A stretch of 64,000 nt of DNA from NCBI RefSeq assembly GCF_003121625.1, contig NZ_QDDJ01000009.1:62001-126000 (forward strand), given 5' to 3'. Positions 37,713-45,969 of the stretch are shown here, one piece after another. How positions within the stretch are numbered: position 1 is the first letter of the stretch; every line of letters starts with the position of its first letter. The notes beneath the pieces were generated by a model. That model had not been told where the DNA came from and did no database searches. It saw nothing but the letters and a program-made list of their open reading frames with translations. The position numbers and the translations under genes are program-made. The stretch comes from Ornithinimicrobium cavernae. Lineage in GTDB: Bacteria > Actinomycetota > Actinomycetes > Actinomycetales > Dermatophilaceae.

Positions 37713-39001
37713 GCGACCACCTCCGTGGAGACGTCGGGAGCCACCGTGAAGGCCACCGTGGCCCGGGCGTCCGGCACCAGCCAGCGCGCCGCGGCCCGAC
37801 GGACCTGCTCCGCGGTCACGGCGCGGACCCCGTCCAGGTAGGTGTTGATGTGCTCGGGGTCGTCGTGCAGGAGGGTGTAGTGGCTGATCAGGTCGGCCCG
37901 CTCCTGGTGGCCGGCGAGCGCCTCGAGCCAGGACCGCTCGGTGTCGGCCAGCGAGGACTCCAGCTCGACCGGGGTCGGGCCCTCCTGGGCGAAGCGCTCG
38001 AGCTCCGCGCAGACGGCGGCCTCGACCTGTGCCGGGTCCGCGCCCTCGGCCACGTCGATGCCCAGGAAGCCCAGGGAGGCACCGTCGATCAGGCCCAGGG
38101 ACGCGCCGGAGACGCTGGTGGCCAGCTCCTCGGAGCGGACGAGCCGCCGATAGAGCCGGCTGGTCATCAGGCTGCCCAGCGCGTCGAGCGCGACGGCGCA
38201 CGCCAGGAACTCCGGCGTGTGGGCGACCGGCAGCCGGAACCCGAGATAGAGCCGGTCGTTGGGCACGTCCTCGGCCAGGTCCACCCGCGGTGCCGCGGTG
38301 AGCGGCGGCAGCTGGCCGCGCGGCTGCTGGGGCGCCGGTGCCTCGGCGGTCAGGCCGTCGAAGTGGCGCGCCACCGCGGCGAAGCCGTCCTCCGGGGTCA
38401 CGTCACCGACCAGGGTGAGGACCGTGTTGCCGGGTGCGTAGTGCCGCCGGTAGAAGTCGTGGACGTCGTCCAGGGTGGCGGCGTCGAGGTCCTCCATCGA
38501 GCCGATGGTGGGGTGGTGGTAGGGGTGGCCCTCCGGGAAGACCAGACTGCCGAGGTCGGCGATCGCCGTGCCGTAGGGCTGGTTGTCGTAGCGCTGCCGC
38601 TTCTCCTCCTTGACCACGTCGCGCTGGTTGTCCAGGTTGGCCTGGGTGACCGCCTCCAGCAGCCGGCCCTGCCGGTCCGCCTCGAGCCACAGGGCCAGGT
38701 CGAGCGCGCCGGTGGGCACGGTCTCGAAGTAGTTGGTGCGGTCGAACCAGGTGGTGGCGTTGAGGGTGCCGCCCTGCTCCATGAGCAGGGAGAAGTGCTC
38801 TCCCTCGGCGACGTTGGCCGACCCCTGGAACATCAGGTGCTCGAACAGGTGCGCCAGTCCGGTGCGCCCCGGGCCCTCGTGTCGCGACCCGACGCCGACC
38901 CACAGGTTGAGGGTGACGGTCGGCACGGTGTGGTCCGGGCTGACGACCACGCGCAGCCCGTTGCCCAGGGTGCGGGTGGCGATGGGGTAGTCCAACGGCA
39001 T
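37709..39001 (-). CDS. M16-family zinc peptidase, catalytic subunit
   Basis: A 430-residue M16B metallopeptidase with inverted zinc motif HLFEH in GLAHLFEHLMFQGS near residue 52 and the distal Glu ligand in the region after DVVKEEKRQRYDNQPYG. The R/Y pair of the second domain lies in SRLYRRLVRSEELA. It is followed by its non-catalytic partner. Such pairs degrade peptides or process proteins; there is no signal peptide, so it appears cytoplasmic. Substrate unknown. Confidence 0.9.
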   Translation of the reverse strand: MPLDYPIATRTLGNGLRVVVSPDHTVPTVTLNLWVGVGSRHEGPGRTGLAHLFEHLMFQGSANVAEGEHFSLLMEQGGTLNATTWFDRTNYFETVPTGALDLALWLEADRQGRLLEAVTQANLDNQRDVVKEEKRQRYDNQPYGTAIADLGSLVFPEGHPYHHPTIGSMEDLDAATLDDVHDFYRRHYAPGNTVLTLVGDVTPEDGFAAVARHFDGLTAEAPAPQQPRGQLPPLTAAPRVDLAEDVPNDRLYLGFRLPVAHTPEFLACAVALDALGSLMTSRLYRRLVRSEELATSVSGASLGLIDGASLGFLGIDVAEGADPAQVEAAVCAELERFAQEGPTPVELESSLADTERSWLEALAGHQERADLISHYTLLHDDPEHINTYLDGVRAVTAEQVRRAAARWLVPDARATVAFTVAPDVSTEVVA

Positions 39002-39094
39002 CTGGTCACTGTAAGCACGATCGGGTCGGTGGACTGAACCGGCGGTGCGTCGCGCGCTCAGTCGGCCACCGTCCGGCGCTGGTGACCGGGCCGT

Positions 39095-40471
39095 TCAGGC
39101 CTCGTCGCTCGACGTCCAGCCCACGTTGCGGGCGGCCCGTTGCGGCAGGTCGTTGATCCGGTCCATCGCGAGCCGGCCGAAGATCTGCTGCTCGGTGATG
39201 TTGCGCTCGGAGCGCCCGCGGCCCAGGAAGCTGACCACCCAGTGCAGCAGCGTGGTGATGCGGGACTTGAACCCGATGATGTAGACGAGGTGCACACCCA
39301 GCCAGAGGGCCCAGGCGGGGAAGCCGGTGACCTTGACCTTCCCGATCTCCGCGATGGCGCGGAACCGGGAGATGGTGGCCATGTTGCCCTTGTCGAAGTA
39401 GCTGAACGGCTCGGTCACCGGTCGGCCGCCGAGGCTGGCCCTGATCTTCCTCGCCGCGTAGCGCGACTGCTGGATGGCGACCTGGGCGACACCGGGCAGG
39501 TTGTCCAGGGCCGCCATGTCCCCCACGACGTAGACGTCGGGGTGCCCCGGGAGGGTCAGGTCCGGCTGGACCGGTATGCGGCCGGCCCGGTCGACCTGCA
39601 GCCCCACCTGGTCGGCGAGCTGGCGGGCCAGGGGTGAGGCGGCGACGCCGGCCGCCCACACTTTGGTGAGCGCCTCGATGCGGTGCTGCTCACCGGCCTG
39701 GTCGAGGTACTCGATGCCGCGGGCGTCGACGTCGACGACCTTGGCACCGAGCAGCACCTTGACGCCGAGCCGCTCCATGGCCCGTCGGGTCCTGGTCTGC
39801 AGGGACTCGTCGAAGGTGCCGAGCACGGCACCGGCCGCGTCCATCAGGTAGATCGTGGCGTTGCGCGGGTCGATGTGCCGGAAGTCGTGCTTGAGCGTGC
39901 GGCGGGAGAGCTCGGCGAGCTGACCGGCCATCTCGACGCCGGTCGGCCCGGCGCCGACGACCACGAAGGTGGTGTGCGCCCTCGCCTCGGCGTGGCGTCC
40001 CTGGGCGGCGGCGAGCTCGGCGAGCTCGAAGGCACCGAAGATTCGCCCGCGCAGCTCGAGGGCGTCGTCGATGCTCTTCATGCCCGGCGCGAAGTCGGCG
40101 AACTGGTCGTTGCCGAACCACGACTGCGCCGCACCGGCAGCGACGATCAGGTGGTCGTAGCTGTAGGTCCGGGGGACGCCGAGGGTGCTGGCGGTGACGG
40201 TCTTGGCCTCGACGTCGATGGCTGTGACCTCACCCAGCTCGACCTGGACGTTCTCCTGGCGGGCGAGCACCTCGCGGGTCGCGGGGGCGATCTCGCCGGG
40301 CGACAGGATGCCCGTGGCGACCTGGTAGAGCAGCGGCTGGAACAGGTGGTGGGTGGTCCGGCCGATGAGGCGGATGTCGACCTCCGCCTTGGCCAGGGCA
40401 CGGGCGGCGAACAGACCGCCGAAGCCGGAGCCGATGATGATGACCTTGGGGCGCTGGGCAGTGGGGTTCAT
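39095..40471 (-). CDS. ndh: Type II NADH dehydrogenase
   Basis: A 458-residue flavoprotein that passes electrons from NADH to menaquinone without pumping protons, bound to the inner membrane face. The FAD Rossmann motif is VIIIGSGFGGLFAARALAKA at residues 10-29, the NADH motif VVVGAGPTGVEMAGQLAEL near 172, and the quinone-side motif VAIQQSRYAARKI near 345. A C-terminal hydrophobic pair (ALWLGVHLVYIIGF) and LLHWVVSFLGRGRSER provide membrane attachment. AGAGGAGG stands 7 bases before ATG 40471. Confidence 0.93.
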   Translation of the reverse strand: MNPTAQRPKVIIIGSGFGGLFAARALAKAEVDIRLIGRTTHHLFQPLLYQVATGILSPGEIAPATREVLARQENVQVELGEVTAIDVEAKTVTASTLGVPRTYSYDHLIVAAGAAQSWFGNDQFADFAPGMKSIDDALELRGRIFGAFELAELAAAQGRHAEARAHTTFVVVGAGPTGVEMAGQLAELSRRTLKHDFRHIDPRNATIYLMDAAGAVLGTFDESLQTRTRRAMERLGVKVLLGAKVVDVDARGIEYLDQAGEQHRIEALTKVWAAGVAASPLARQLADQVGLQVDRAGRIPVQPDLTLPGHPDVYVVGDMAALDNLPGVAQVAIQQSRYAARKIRASLGGRPVTEPFSYFDKGNMATISRFRAIAEIGKVKVTGFPAWALWLGVHLVYIIGFKSRITTLLHWVVSFLGRGRSERNITEQQIFGRLAMDRINDLPQRAARNVGWTSSDEA

Positions 40472-40571
40472 GGTGGTGCCTCCTCTACCAGGGTCAACCG
40501 ACCCTCCCGGCCGAGTATGCCGTGACCTCCGCCACTCCGCCCCGCCGGACCTCCCCCGGGCAGACCAGGAC

Positions 40572-41204
40572 CTAGCACATGACCGCGGCGGCCTTGTTGA
40601 CGTAGCCGTCGCTCTCCAGCAGGTCCAGCATGAACGCGGCCAGGTCGGCCCGGGAGATCCTCGGGACCACCGAGACGGCGGTGATCGTCTCGCCGTGCCG
40701 GTACGCGCCGGTCCGGAGACCGTCCGTCAGGCGTGGTGGCCGGACCAGGGTCCAGCTCAGCCCGCTGGCACTGATCAGCGCTTCCTTGGCGGCGTGGTCG
40801 GCCACGACGTGGCGCAGCACGACCCGCGACACGAGCGTGCGCCCGAGCAGGCTGAGCTGGTGCCGTCCGGCCGGCACGCCGAGGAAGGACAGGTACACCA
40901 GTCGCGGGACCCCGCTGGCGGTCATGGCATCGACGACGTTCCGCACACCGTCGACGAGCGCGGGGTCGCGCCGTCTGGGGCTCGCCGAGCCGAGGGCGCA
41001 CACCACGGCCTCCTGGCCCGCGACAGCCCCTGCCACGGCGCGCTGGTCGGTGACGTCGCCGTGCACCACCGTCAGGCCCGGGTGCGCCTCCGGCGCGGTG
41101 TGCGGATGGCGCACCAACGCCGTGACCCGGTGCCCGCGCGCGAGGGCCTGAGAGACCAGCTCGCGGCCGGTTCGCCCCGCGGCCCCCAGGAGCAGCACCT
41201 TCAT
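40572..41204 (-). CDS. NAD(P)-binding SDR-like protein (NmrA/YwnB type)
   Basis: A 210-residue atypical short-chain dehydrogenase/NAD(P)H-binding protein. The glycine-rich motif is MKVLLLGAAGRTGRELVSQA at the very N-terminus, followed by VTALVRHP, VVHGDVTD and VVCALGS, with VRPPRLTDG in the last third. No classical Tyr-x3-Lys is seen, as in NmrA-like proteins. ATG 41204 is chosen from the Rossmann start; the open frame upstream is antisense. It diverges from a related but larger NAD-dependent gene, starting with MKVLVIGGRG. Confidence 0.8.
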   Translation of the reverse strand: MKVLLLGAAGRTGRELVSQALARGHRVTALVRHPHTAPEAHPGLTVVHGDVTDQRAVAGAVAGQEAVVCALGSASPRRRDPALVDGVRNVVDAMTASGVPRLVYLSFLGVPAGRHQLSLLGRTLVSRVVLRHVVADHAAKEALISASGLSWTLVRPPRLTDGLRTGAYRHGETITAVSVVPRISRADLAAFMLDLLESDGYVNKAAAVMC

Positions 41205-41287
41205 GACACCGTCGTCCCGAGAGGCTCTGCCGTCTCCCCTGCGCTTCCGGGTGGTCGCACGAGGAAGAACCACGAGAGGACAGGCGG

Positions 41288-42564
41288 ATGAAGGTGCTGG
41301 TGATCGGCGGTCGTGGCTACATCGGCTCGGCCGTGGTGAGTCGACTCGAGGAGTCCGGACACGAGGCGGTCGTCCTGGTCCGCCAGGACCCACCCGGCCA
41401 GGACGGGACGCGGGTCGGTGACCTGACGCGGCCCGAGAGCCTGCGGCCCGCGGTCACCGACGACATCGACGCCGTCGTGCACGCCGCACCGCCTACGGGA
41501 GACTGGGACGGGGATCTCGCCGCGCTGAGAGCGCTCACCGAGTCCCTGCGTGGCGGCGACCGGGCACTGGTCTACCTCAGCGGCGTCTGGGTCCTGGGCG
41601 CCACGGACACCGCGGATGAGACCTCTCCCACGAGCCCGATCGACATCGTCCGGCCACGCCCGGAGCTGGAACGGCAGGTGCTCTCCTCCGAGGACGCCCG
41701 CGGCGTCGTGATCCGCCCCGGGATCGTGCACGGACGGGGTGCCGGCATCCCGCGGATGATGGTGGACTGGGCACGCCAGGCGGGGGTCGGTCGGCATCTG
41801 GGCGACACCTCCACCGGCTGGCCGATGGTGCACGTCGACGACCTCGCCGACCTGGTCGTGCTCGCGCTCGAGTCCGCTGAGCCGGGCGCCCTGCTGCACG
41901 GCGTTGCCGAGCCCTCGGTCGCCGTCACGGCGCTCGCGCAGGCCGCAGACGTCGCCGCCGGAGGCACGGGTCGCGCCGAGGCCTGGCCGGCGAACGAGGC
42001 GGTGGCGGCGCTGGGGCCGACTTCGCCGAGGCGCTGGCCCTGTCCCAGTCCGTCGAGGCACCGGCCTCGCGCCGGCTGGGCTGGGAGCCGCACCGCGTCG
42101 ATGCCGTCGAGGACCTGCGCTCCGGCTCCTACCGGTCCCTCCAGGTCCAGCCGGCCGACGCCGCCGGGGCCCGTGCCGACGACATCGACGAGATCGTCTC
42201 CCTGGTCCGCCGGCTGCAGCACGCCCAACAGACGGAGGACGTCGCCGCGTTCGTTAACCTCTTCCGGGCGGAGACCGTGTGGACCACCGCGCACGGCAAG
42301 AAGCTCATCGGCCGGGACGAGATCAGCGAGTTCACCGAGCGGGTGCTGCCAGGCGCGATGCGCACCTCCACCGCGACGTACTCCGTCGAGCAGGTGCTCT
42401 TCGTCCGGCCAGATGTCGTCGTCGTCAACGCACGGCAGCGCCCCGTCCACCTGGATGGCACGCCACTCCCCGACACCCCGGAAGGACGCCCCGTCTACGT
42501 GCTCGCCAAGGACGCGGACGGGTGGCGGATCGCTGCCGGCCAGAACACCCAGGTCGTGGCCTGA
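41288..42564 (+). pseudogene. NAD-dependent epimerase fused to NTF2-like domain, broken by a frameshift
   Basis: From ATG 41288 about 242 codons read as an NAD-dependent epimerase: MKVLVIGGRGYIGSAVVSRL, VVHAAPPTGDW, VIRPGIVHGRGAGIP, PMVHVDDLADLVVLAL. At the GGGG run 42013-42016 the frame is lost. One frame over the epimerase end continues at once (ADFAEALALSQSVEAP, RRLGWEPHRVD) and leads into a SgcJ/EcaC-type NTF2-like domain (VSLVRRLQHAQQTEDV, FRAETVWTTAHGKK, ending QNTQVVA) to 42564. A single missing base restores one product of about 425 residues. No start codon exists in the second frame before the middle of the NTF2 domain. It could be a true mutation or a sequencing indel in a homopolymer. 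Confidence 0.75.
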
Positions 42565-42606
42565 GCCCGAGCTGGCACCGTCGACGACGAGAGAGGAACT
42601 ACGCCC

Positions 42607-42690
42607 ATGGATCCCGTGTGGGTCATCTTCGCCATTGCCCTCATCATCACGGCGCTGATCGCCTGGAGAACCTTCGTGCGACGCAAGTGA
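42607..42690 (+). CDS. 27-residue single-span membrane peptide
   Basis: Small open frame with AGAGGAA about 10 bases upstream of ATG 42607. The peptide is MDPVWVIFAIALI, then ITALIAWR and a basic end FVRRK: one transmembrane helix with a positively charged cytoplasmic tail. It follows the broken epimerase gene by 42 bases and precedes a strong terminator. I do not recognise it. Confidence 0.45.
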   Translation: MDPVWVIFAIALIITALIAWRTFVRRK

Positions 42691-42741
42691 CGGCACGACG
42701 TGGTCGGTGTCGGAGCGCGACGGCCATCCCAGGCCATGACA

Positions 42742-42782
42742 AAGGCCCTCCGGTCTGGGTGTGTCCCAGACCGGAGGGCCTT
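42742..42782. terminator. Strong intrinsic terminator
   Basis: AAGGCCCTCCGGTCTGGG is perfectly complementary to CCCAGACCGGAGGGCCTT across a 5-base loop, followed by CTTTT on the plus strand. It ends the epimerase/small peptide transcript and, read on the other strand, the tRNA gene, whose 3' end is 7 bases away. Confidence 0.9.
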
Positions 42783-42788
42783 CTTTTG

Positions 42789-42862
42789 TAGCGGGGGCAG
42801 GATTTGAACCTGCGACCTCCGGGTTATGAGCCCGGCGAGCTACCGAGCTGCTCCACCCCGCG
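42789..42862 (-). tRNA. Initiator tRNA-fMet (CAT)
   Basis: Seventy-four bases fold as a tRNA: acceptor CGCGGGG/CCCCGCT with the unpaired position 1-72 (C-T) diagnostic of initiators, D arm GAGC/GCTC, anticodon arm CCGGG-CTCATAA-CCCGG with three G-C pairs next to the loop, T arm GCAGG-TTCAAAT-CCTGC, discriminator A. The CCA is not encoded. An insertion sequence begins 48 bases upstream of its 5' end. Confidence 0.95.
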
Positions 42863-42910
42863 TCGGTAGTTCAAGCATACGTCAAGCGCTACGGAGGGAC
42901 AAATCCGCGC

Positions 42911-42932
42911 GTTGACTCATCCAAGATGCCCG
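42911..42932 (+). repeat. Left terminal inverted repeat of the IS
   Basis: Reads inward GTTGACTCAT then CCAAGATGCCCG. Matches the right end over GACTCAT and AAGATGCCCG. Confidence 0.75.
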
Positions 42933-42945
42933 CGTACTGGCAGTC

Positions 42946-42970
42946 GTTGACTCACGCCAGGATGCCCGCG
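42946..42970 (+). repeat. Subterminal direct copy of the left IS end
   Basis: GTTGACTCAC then GCCAGGATGCCCGCG repeats the left end in the same orientation 35 bases further in, a likely second transposase-binding site. Confidence 0.65.
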
Positions 42971-42986
42971 TGGGCACGCTGGGTGA

Positions 42987-44273
42987 GTGGAGCTGACTCT
43001 GATGGTGCGCAAGCAGGTGCTGGTCTCTCAGGTGCGGGCTTGGCCGAAGGCGACGAAGGCGGAGAAGGGAGCGATCCTGGACCACCTGTGCGCGGTCAAC
43101 GGGTGGCATCGTGATCATGCCCGCAAGATGGTCCGCCGCGCGGTCTGCGGTGACCAGCCACCTCCCCGCGCCCCGCGAGCACCGCGGTACACCTACGGCC
43201 CGGAGGTGATCGCAGCCCTGGAACTGTGCTGGGCCGAGCTCGACGCCCCGACCGGCAAGGTGTTGGTCGGGGCACTGCCGGACCTGGTGCCCAACCTGCT
43301 GGCTCACGGCGCGCTGGTCGCCGAGGCGGCCACCGTGGACGCCCTGCTCTCGATGTCGGCGGCCACAATCGACCGGCGCCTGGCCCGGGCCCGATCGGGA
43401 CTGCAGGTCAAGGGCATCTCTCACACCAAGCCCGGCTCGATGCTGAAGGCCGCCATCCCGATGAAGACCTGGCAACAGTGGGACAACACCGCCCCCGGCT
43501 TCCTCCAGATCGACCTGGTCGGCCACGACGGCGGCGACAACAACGGCCACTTCTACTACACCCTGGACGCCACCGACGTGGCCACCGGCTGGACCGAGTC
43601 CATCACCGTGCGCTCCAAAGGCGAACGCATCGTGCACACCGGCCTGGCCGACCTCCAGCTCCGCTTCCCTTTCGCCGTCCTGGGCATCCATTCCGACAAC
43701 GGCAGCGAGTTCATCAACCACCAACTGGCCCGGTGGTGCCAAACCCATGAGATCACCCTCACCCGAGGCCGCCCGGCCCACTCCAACGACCAGGCCCACA
43801 TCGAGCAGAAGAACTGGTCACAGGTCCGCCGGGTCGCGGCCTACTACCGATACGACACCCCGCCCGAGCTGGCCCTGCTCAACCACATCTGGCCGGCCGA
43901 GTGCGCCCTGAACAACCTCTTCAAACCCCAGCAGAAACTCCTCACCAAGACCCGCCAGGGAGCCAAGGTCACCAAGACCTACGACCAGGCCACCACACCC
44001 CTGCGGCGCCTGCTGCGAGACCACCCCGAGTACCTCACCGACCAGGACAAGACTCAGCTCCTGGCCCAACTCGAGGAGCTCAACGTCGATGCCACCCGAC
44101 GACAGATCCACGCCAACCAGGCCACCCTGCGCGACATCGCCACCCGCCGTCAGCAACGCATCACACGCCGCGGCAACCGACACCACGTCTACTCATCCGG
44201 CACCAAAACGGGCCTGCCACCCAAGCGGGCACAACCCAACGAGTCAACGACCCACCCGAACCGGGCATCTTGA
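42987..44273 (+). CDS. DDE integrase-core transposase
   Basis: A 428-residue transposase. An N-terminal helical DNA-binding part (residues 10-130, with KAEKGAILDHLCAVNGWHR and MSAATIDRRLARARSG) precedes an rve-type catalytic core. The DDE residues are likely Asp in FLQIDLVGHDG, Asp in GIHSDNGSEFIN and Glu in DQAHIEQKNWSQVRR; all are present. The C-terminus is basic. The frame starts at GTG 42987; an internal ATG at 43002 is the alternative. The gene is intact and ends inside the right inverted repeat region. It is the only mobile gene in the window. Confidence 0.9.
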   Translation: MELTLMVRKQVLVSQVRAWPKATKAEKGAILDHLCAVNGWHRDHARKMVRRAVCGDQPPPRAPRAPRYTYGPEVIAALELCWAELDAPTGKVLVGALPDLVPNLLAHGALVAEAATVDALLSMSAATIDRRLARARSGLQVKGISHTKPGSMLKAAIPMKTWQQWDNTAPGFLQIDLVGHDGGDNNGHFYYTLDATDVATGWTESITVRSKGERIVHTGLADLQLRFPFAVLGIHSDNGSEFINHQLARWCQTHEITLTRGRPAHSNDQAHIEQKNWSQVRRVAAYYRYDTPPELALLNHIWPAECALNNLFKPQQKLLTKTRQGAKVTKTYDQATTPLRRLLRDHPEYLTDQDKTQLLAQLEELNVDATRRQIHANQATLRDIATRRQQRITRRGNRHHVYSSGTKTGLPPKRAQPNESTTHPNRAS

Positions 44274-44284
44274 CATGAGTCGTC
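44262..44284 (-). repeat. Right terminal inverted repeat of the IS
   Basis: Reading inward on the minus strand: GACGACTCAT then GTCAAGATGCCCG. The last 12 bases lie within the transposase coding end. Confidence 0.75.
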
Positions 44285-44302
44285 AGGATCCGCCCGGTCC
44301 GG

Positions 44303-44806
44303 TCAGTCCAGCTCGGACCGCGCCCGTGACTCGACGGTGATCGACACGCTCCCTCCGAGGGAGCGCAGGACGCGGCTGACCACCGGGATCCTGGCCTCCC
44401 CCTGCAACCGCACCACGGCTGTCCGCGCATCCGGTGTGCCCGTGCCCGGGAGGACCTGCCAGCTCGCGAGGCGGTCGGGCCGTGGCTGGCGAGCCAGGTA
44501 ATCCTGCGCGGCCGCGGCCACACCCTCGGACGTGAGTGGGAGGCCCTCCCCCAGCCCCGCGCCGTAGATCGTCTCCTCGTCGACACTGTCGGCCGCGGCG
44601 AGGGCGGCGGCGTCGGCCGCGTCGAGCAGGTGGATCCGACTGAGCTGGACCGAGGTCGTTCCCACGACACCGAGGATCAGGACGAGGGCGATGGACACCA
44701 TGCCGATCAGCAGGACGCTGATCTGCCCAGCATCCGCCTCCGGACCCAGCCGGTCGAGGATCCGGTGCTGTGTGAGGGCCCGGCGGTCACGGCTCACGGA
44801 ACGCAT
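44303..44806 (-). CDS. TadG-like pilus-associated membrane protein
   Basis: A 167-residue protein whose residues 25-55 contain a TadG/Flp-type hydrophobic segment, GQISVLLIGMVSIALVLILG, followed by LLDAADAAALAAADSVDE, the DAADAAALAAA motif characteristic of TadG-like and RsaA-like pilus assembly proteins in actinobacteria. The C-terminus is a periplasmic domain. It is the last gene of the Tad operon and overlaps the upstream TadE gene by about 20 bases. ATG 44806 or GTG 44797 may start it. The IS right end begins only 19 bases after its stop. Confidence 0.8.
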   Translation of the reverse strand: MRSVSRDRRALTQHRILDRLGPEADAGQISVLLIGMVSIALVLILGVVGTTSVQLSRIHLLDAADAAALAAADSVDEETIYGAGLGEGLPLTSEGVAAAAQDYLARQPRPDRLASWQVLPGTGTPDARTAVVRLQGEARIPVVSRVLRSLGGSVSITVESRARSELD

Positions 44807-45263
44807 CCACCGGTGAGACGTGGCTCGCGGACAGGGTGATCGAGGCGGGGAGGGCACCGGACAGGAAGTCGGGGACGAGCGGGAGCGGTACGTCGACGGA
44901 GGCATCGATGCGCACGGTGCTCCCCGGGGTCAGGCAGGGACTCGCCTCGCACGTGATCGCGACTTCGCCCTCGTCGGCAGTGAACCCGTGCGCCGCCAAG
45001 ACCAGGGCGGAGGCACTCTGGGCCGCGCCGTGTCCCGACGCGTCGTCCGGGCTGGCCACGAACGTGCGACCCGCCTCCCGTGCCGCGGCGGACGCCGCGT
45101 AGGCGCCGGCCTGGAGGCGCCCCAGCGTCCCGACAAGGAAGAGGAGAGGAACCAGCACCAGGACGAGCAGGAACGCGGTCTCGACCAGCATGGACCCCCG
45201 CTCCGCCGCGAGGTCACGGCGACCGGACCCGACGAGCACCCGCAGGCTCCGGAACACGCTCAC
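44787..45263 (-). CDS. TadE/TadF-like pseudopilin, second copy
   Basis: A 158-residue TadE-family protein. After a short basic leader comes ERGSMLVETAFLLVLVLVPL, the pseudopilin-type helix with the expected Glu five residues after the processing Gly, then a periplasmic domain with one Cys pair (AITCEASPCL) that could form a disulfide. It starts at GTG 45263 overlapping the first TadE gene as GTGA. TadE/F are minor pseudopilins required for Flp pilus assembly. Confidence 0.83.
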   Translation of the reverse strand: MSVFRSLRVLVGSGRRDLAAERGSMLVETAFLLVLVLVPLLFLVGTLGRLQAGAYAASAAAREAGRTFVASPDDASGHGAAQSASALVLAAHGFTADEGEVAITCEASPCLTPGSTVRIDASVDVPLPLVPDFLSGALPASITLSASHVSPVDAFREP

Positions 45264-45706
45264 TGCCCCTCGGCATAGGCCTGACCGGTGACCGTCATCG
45301 TTCCCGGAACCCCCAGGGGGCCCACCACGGGCAGCGGCAGGTCGGCTGACACCCGGACGACCTCCACCCCGCCGACAGAGGCGCGTTCCCCGGTCACCGT
45401 GGTGCCGTAACGCCCAGGCAGCGTGGTGGCGAGCAGTTCCGTCGCCCGTGCCACCCCGTCCGCAGGCGAGTTGTCCGCCCGCGCCCCCACACGGGCGCCC
45501 TCGATCACGTGCGCAGTCGCCGTGTTGCGCACATGAAGGGCGTAACCGACCTGGACGGTGGCCAGGAAGAGCAGCACGAGCACCACCGAGACGAGGGCGA
45601 ACTCAACGGTGGCGGCACCACGCTCCGGACCGAGCAAGTGGCACGAGCTGCGCCCTCGTGGCGTCGTCGTCCCGGGCGGGAGCGCCCCACCCCGGAGCGT
45701 GGTCAC
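45260..45706 (-). CDS. TadE-like pseudopilin, first copy
   Basis: A 148-residue TadE-family protein: PERGAATVEFALVSVVLVLL near residues 27-46 is the standard pseudopilin processing site and helix (Gly followed by Glu at +5), then VGYALHVRNTATAHVIEGARVGA. The start is GTG 45706, overlapping the flp gene by 4 bases. Confidence 0.86.
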   Translation of the reverse strand: MTTLRGGALPPGTTTPRGRSSCHLLGPERGAATVEFALVSVVLVLLFLATVQVGYALHVRNTATAHVIEGARVGARADNSPADGVARATELLATTLPGRYGTTVTGERASVGGVEVVRVSADLPLPVVGPLGVPGTMTVTGQAYAEGQ

Positions 45707-45924
45707 GGCCCACTGACGCCCGACACGGAGGACACGAAGAGGTCGGACAGCAGCGGTTCGGCCACCAGCCAGAGTGCGGCGACGAGACCGGCTGTCATGA
45801 TCGTGATGAGGACCCAGCCGGGCACATCACCGCGCTCCGGCTCGCTCCGCCAGGCGGCGAGGCGGTTGGCGTAGCCCGCAAGGGCGCGGACGAGTCGGTC
45901 GCGCTGGTGCGTGTGTGCCTGCAT
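45703..45924 (-). CDS. Flp-type major pilin candidate
   Basis: A 73-residue small protein with one hydrophobic helix, PGWVLITIMTAGLVAALWLV, preceded by ERGDV and a charged leader, in the position of the flp pilin gene between tadC and tadE. Actinobacterial Flp-like proteins of this type often end in a short Ser/Gly tail, here SVSGVSGP. ATG 45924 is set by AGGGAGA 7-8 bases upstream; an upstream in-frame ATG at 45966 is less likely. It is the candidate structural subunit of the pilus. Confidence 0.75.
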   Translation of the reverse strand: MQAHTHQRDRLVRALAGYANRLAAWRSEPERGDVPGWVLITIMTAGLVAALWLVAEPLLSDLFVSSVSGVSGP

Positions 45925-45969
45925 CGTGTTCTCCCTTGTCGATGTGGGTTGAGGTGGATAGGTCATGCG

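Larger units (their letters stand above)
42911..44284 (+). mobile_element. Insertion sequence with DDE integrase-type transposase
   Basis: A 1.37 kb element carrying one transposase gene. The ends are imperfect inverted repeats: left 42911-42932 and right 44262-44284 both contain GACTCAT then AAGATGCCCG reading inward, with a one-base length difference. A second copy of the left repeat stands at 42946-42970. A six-base direct repeat ATCCGC occurs just outside both ends (42903-42908, 44288-44293) and could be a target duplication if the true ends are 42909 and 44287. It is inserted between the initiator tRNA gene and the Tad locus. I cannot name the IS family with confidence. Confidence 0.8.
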
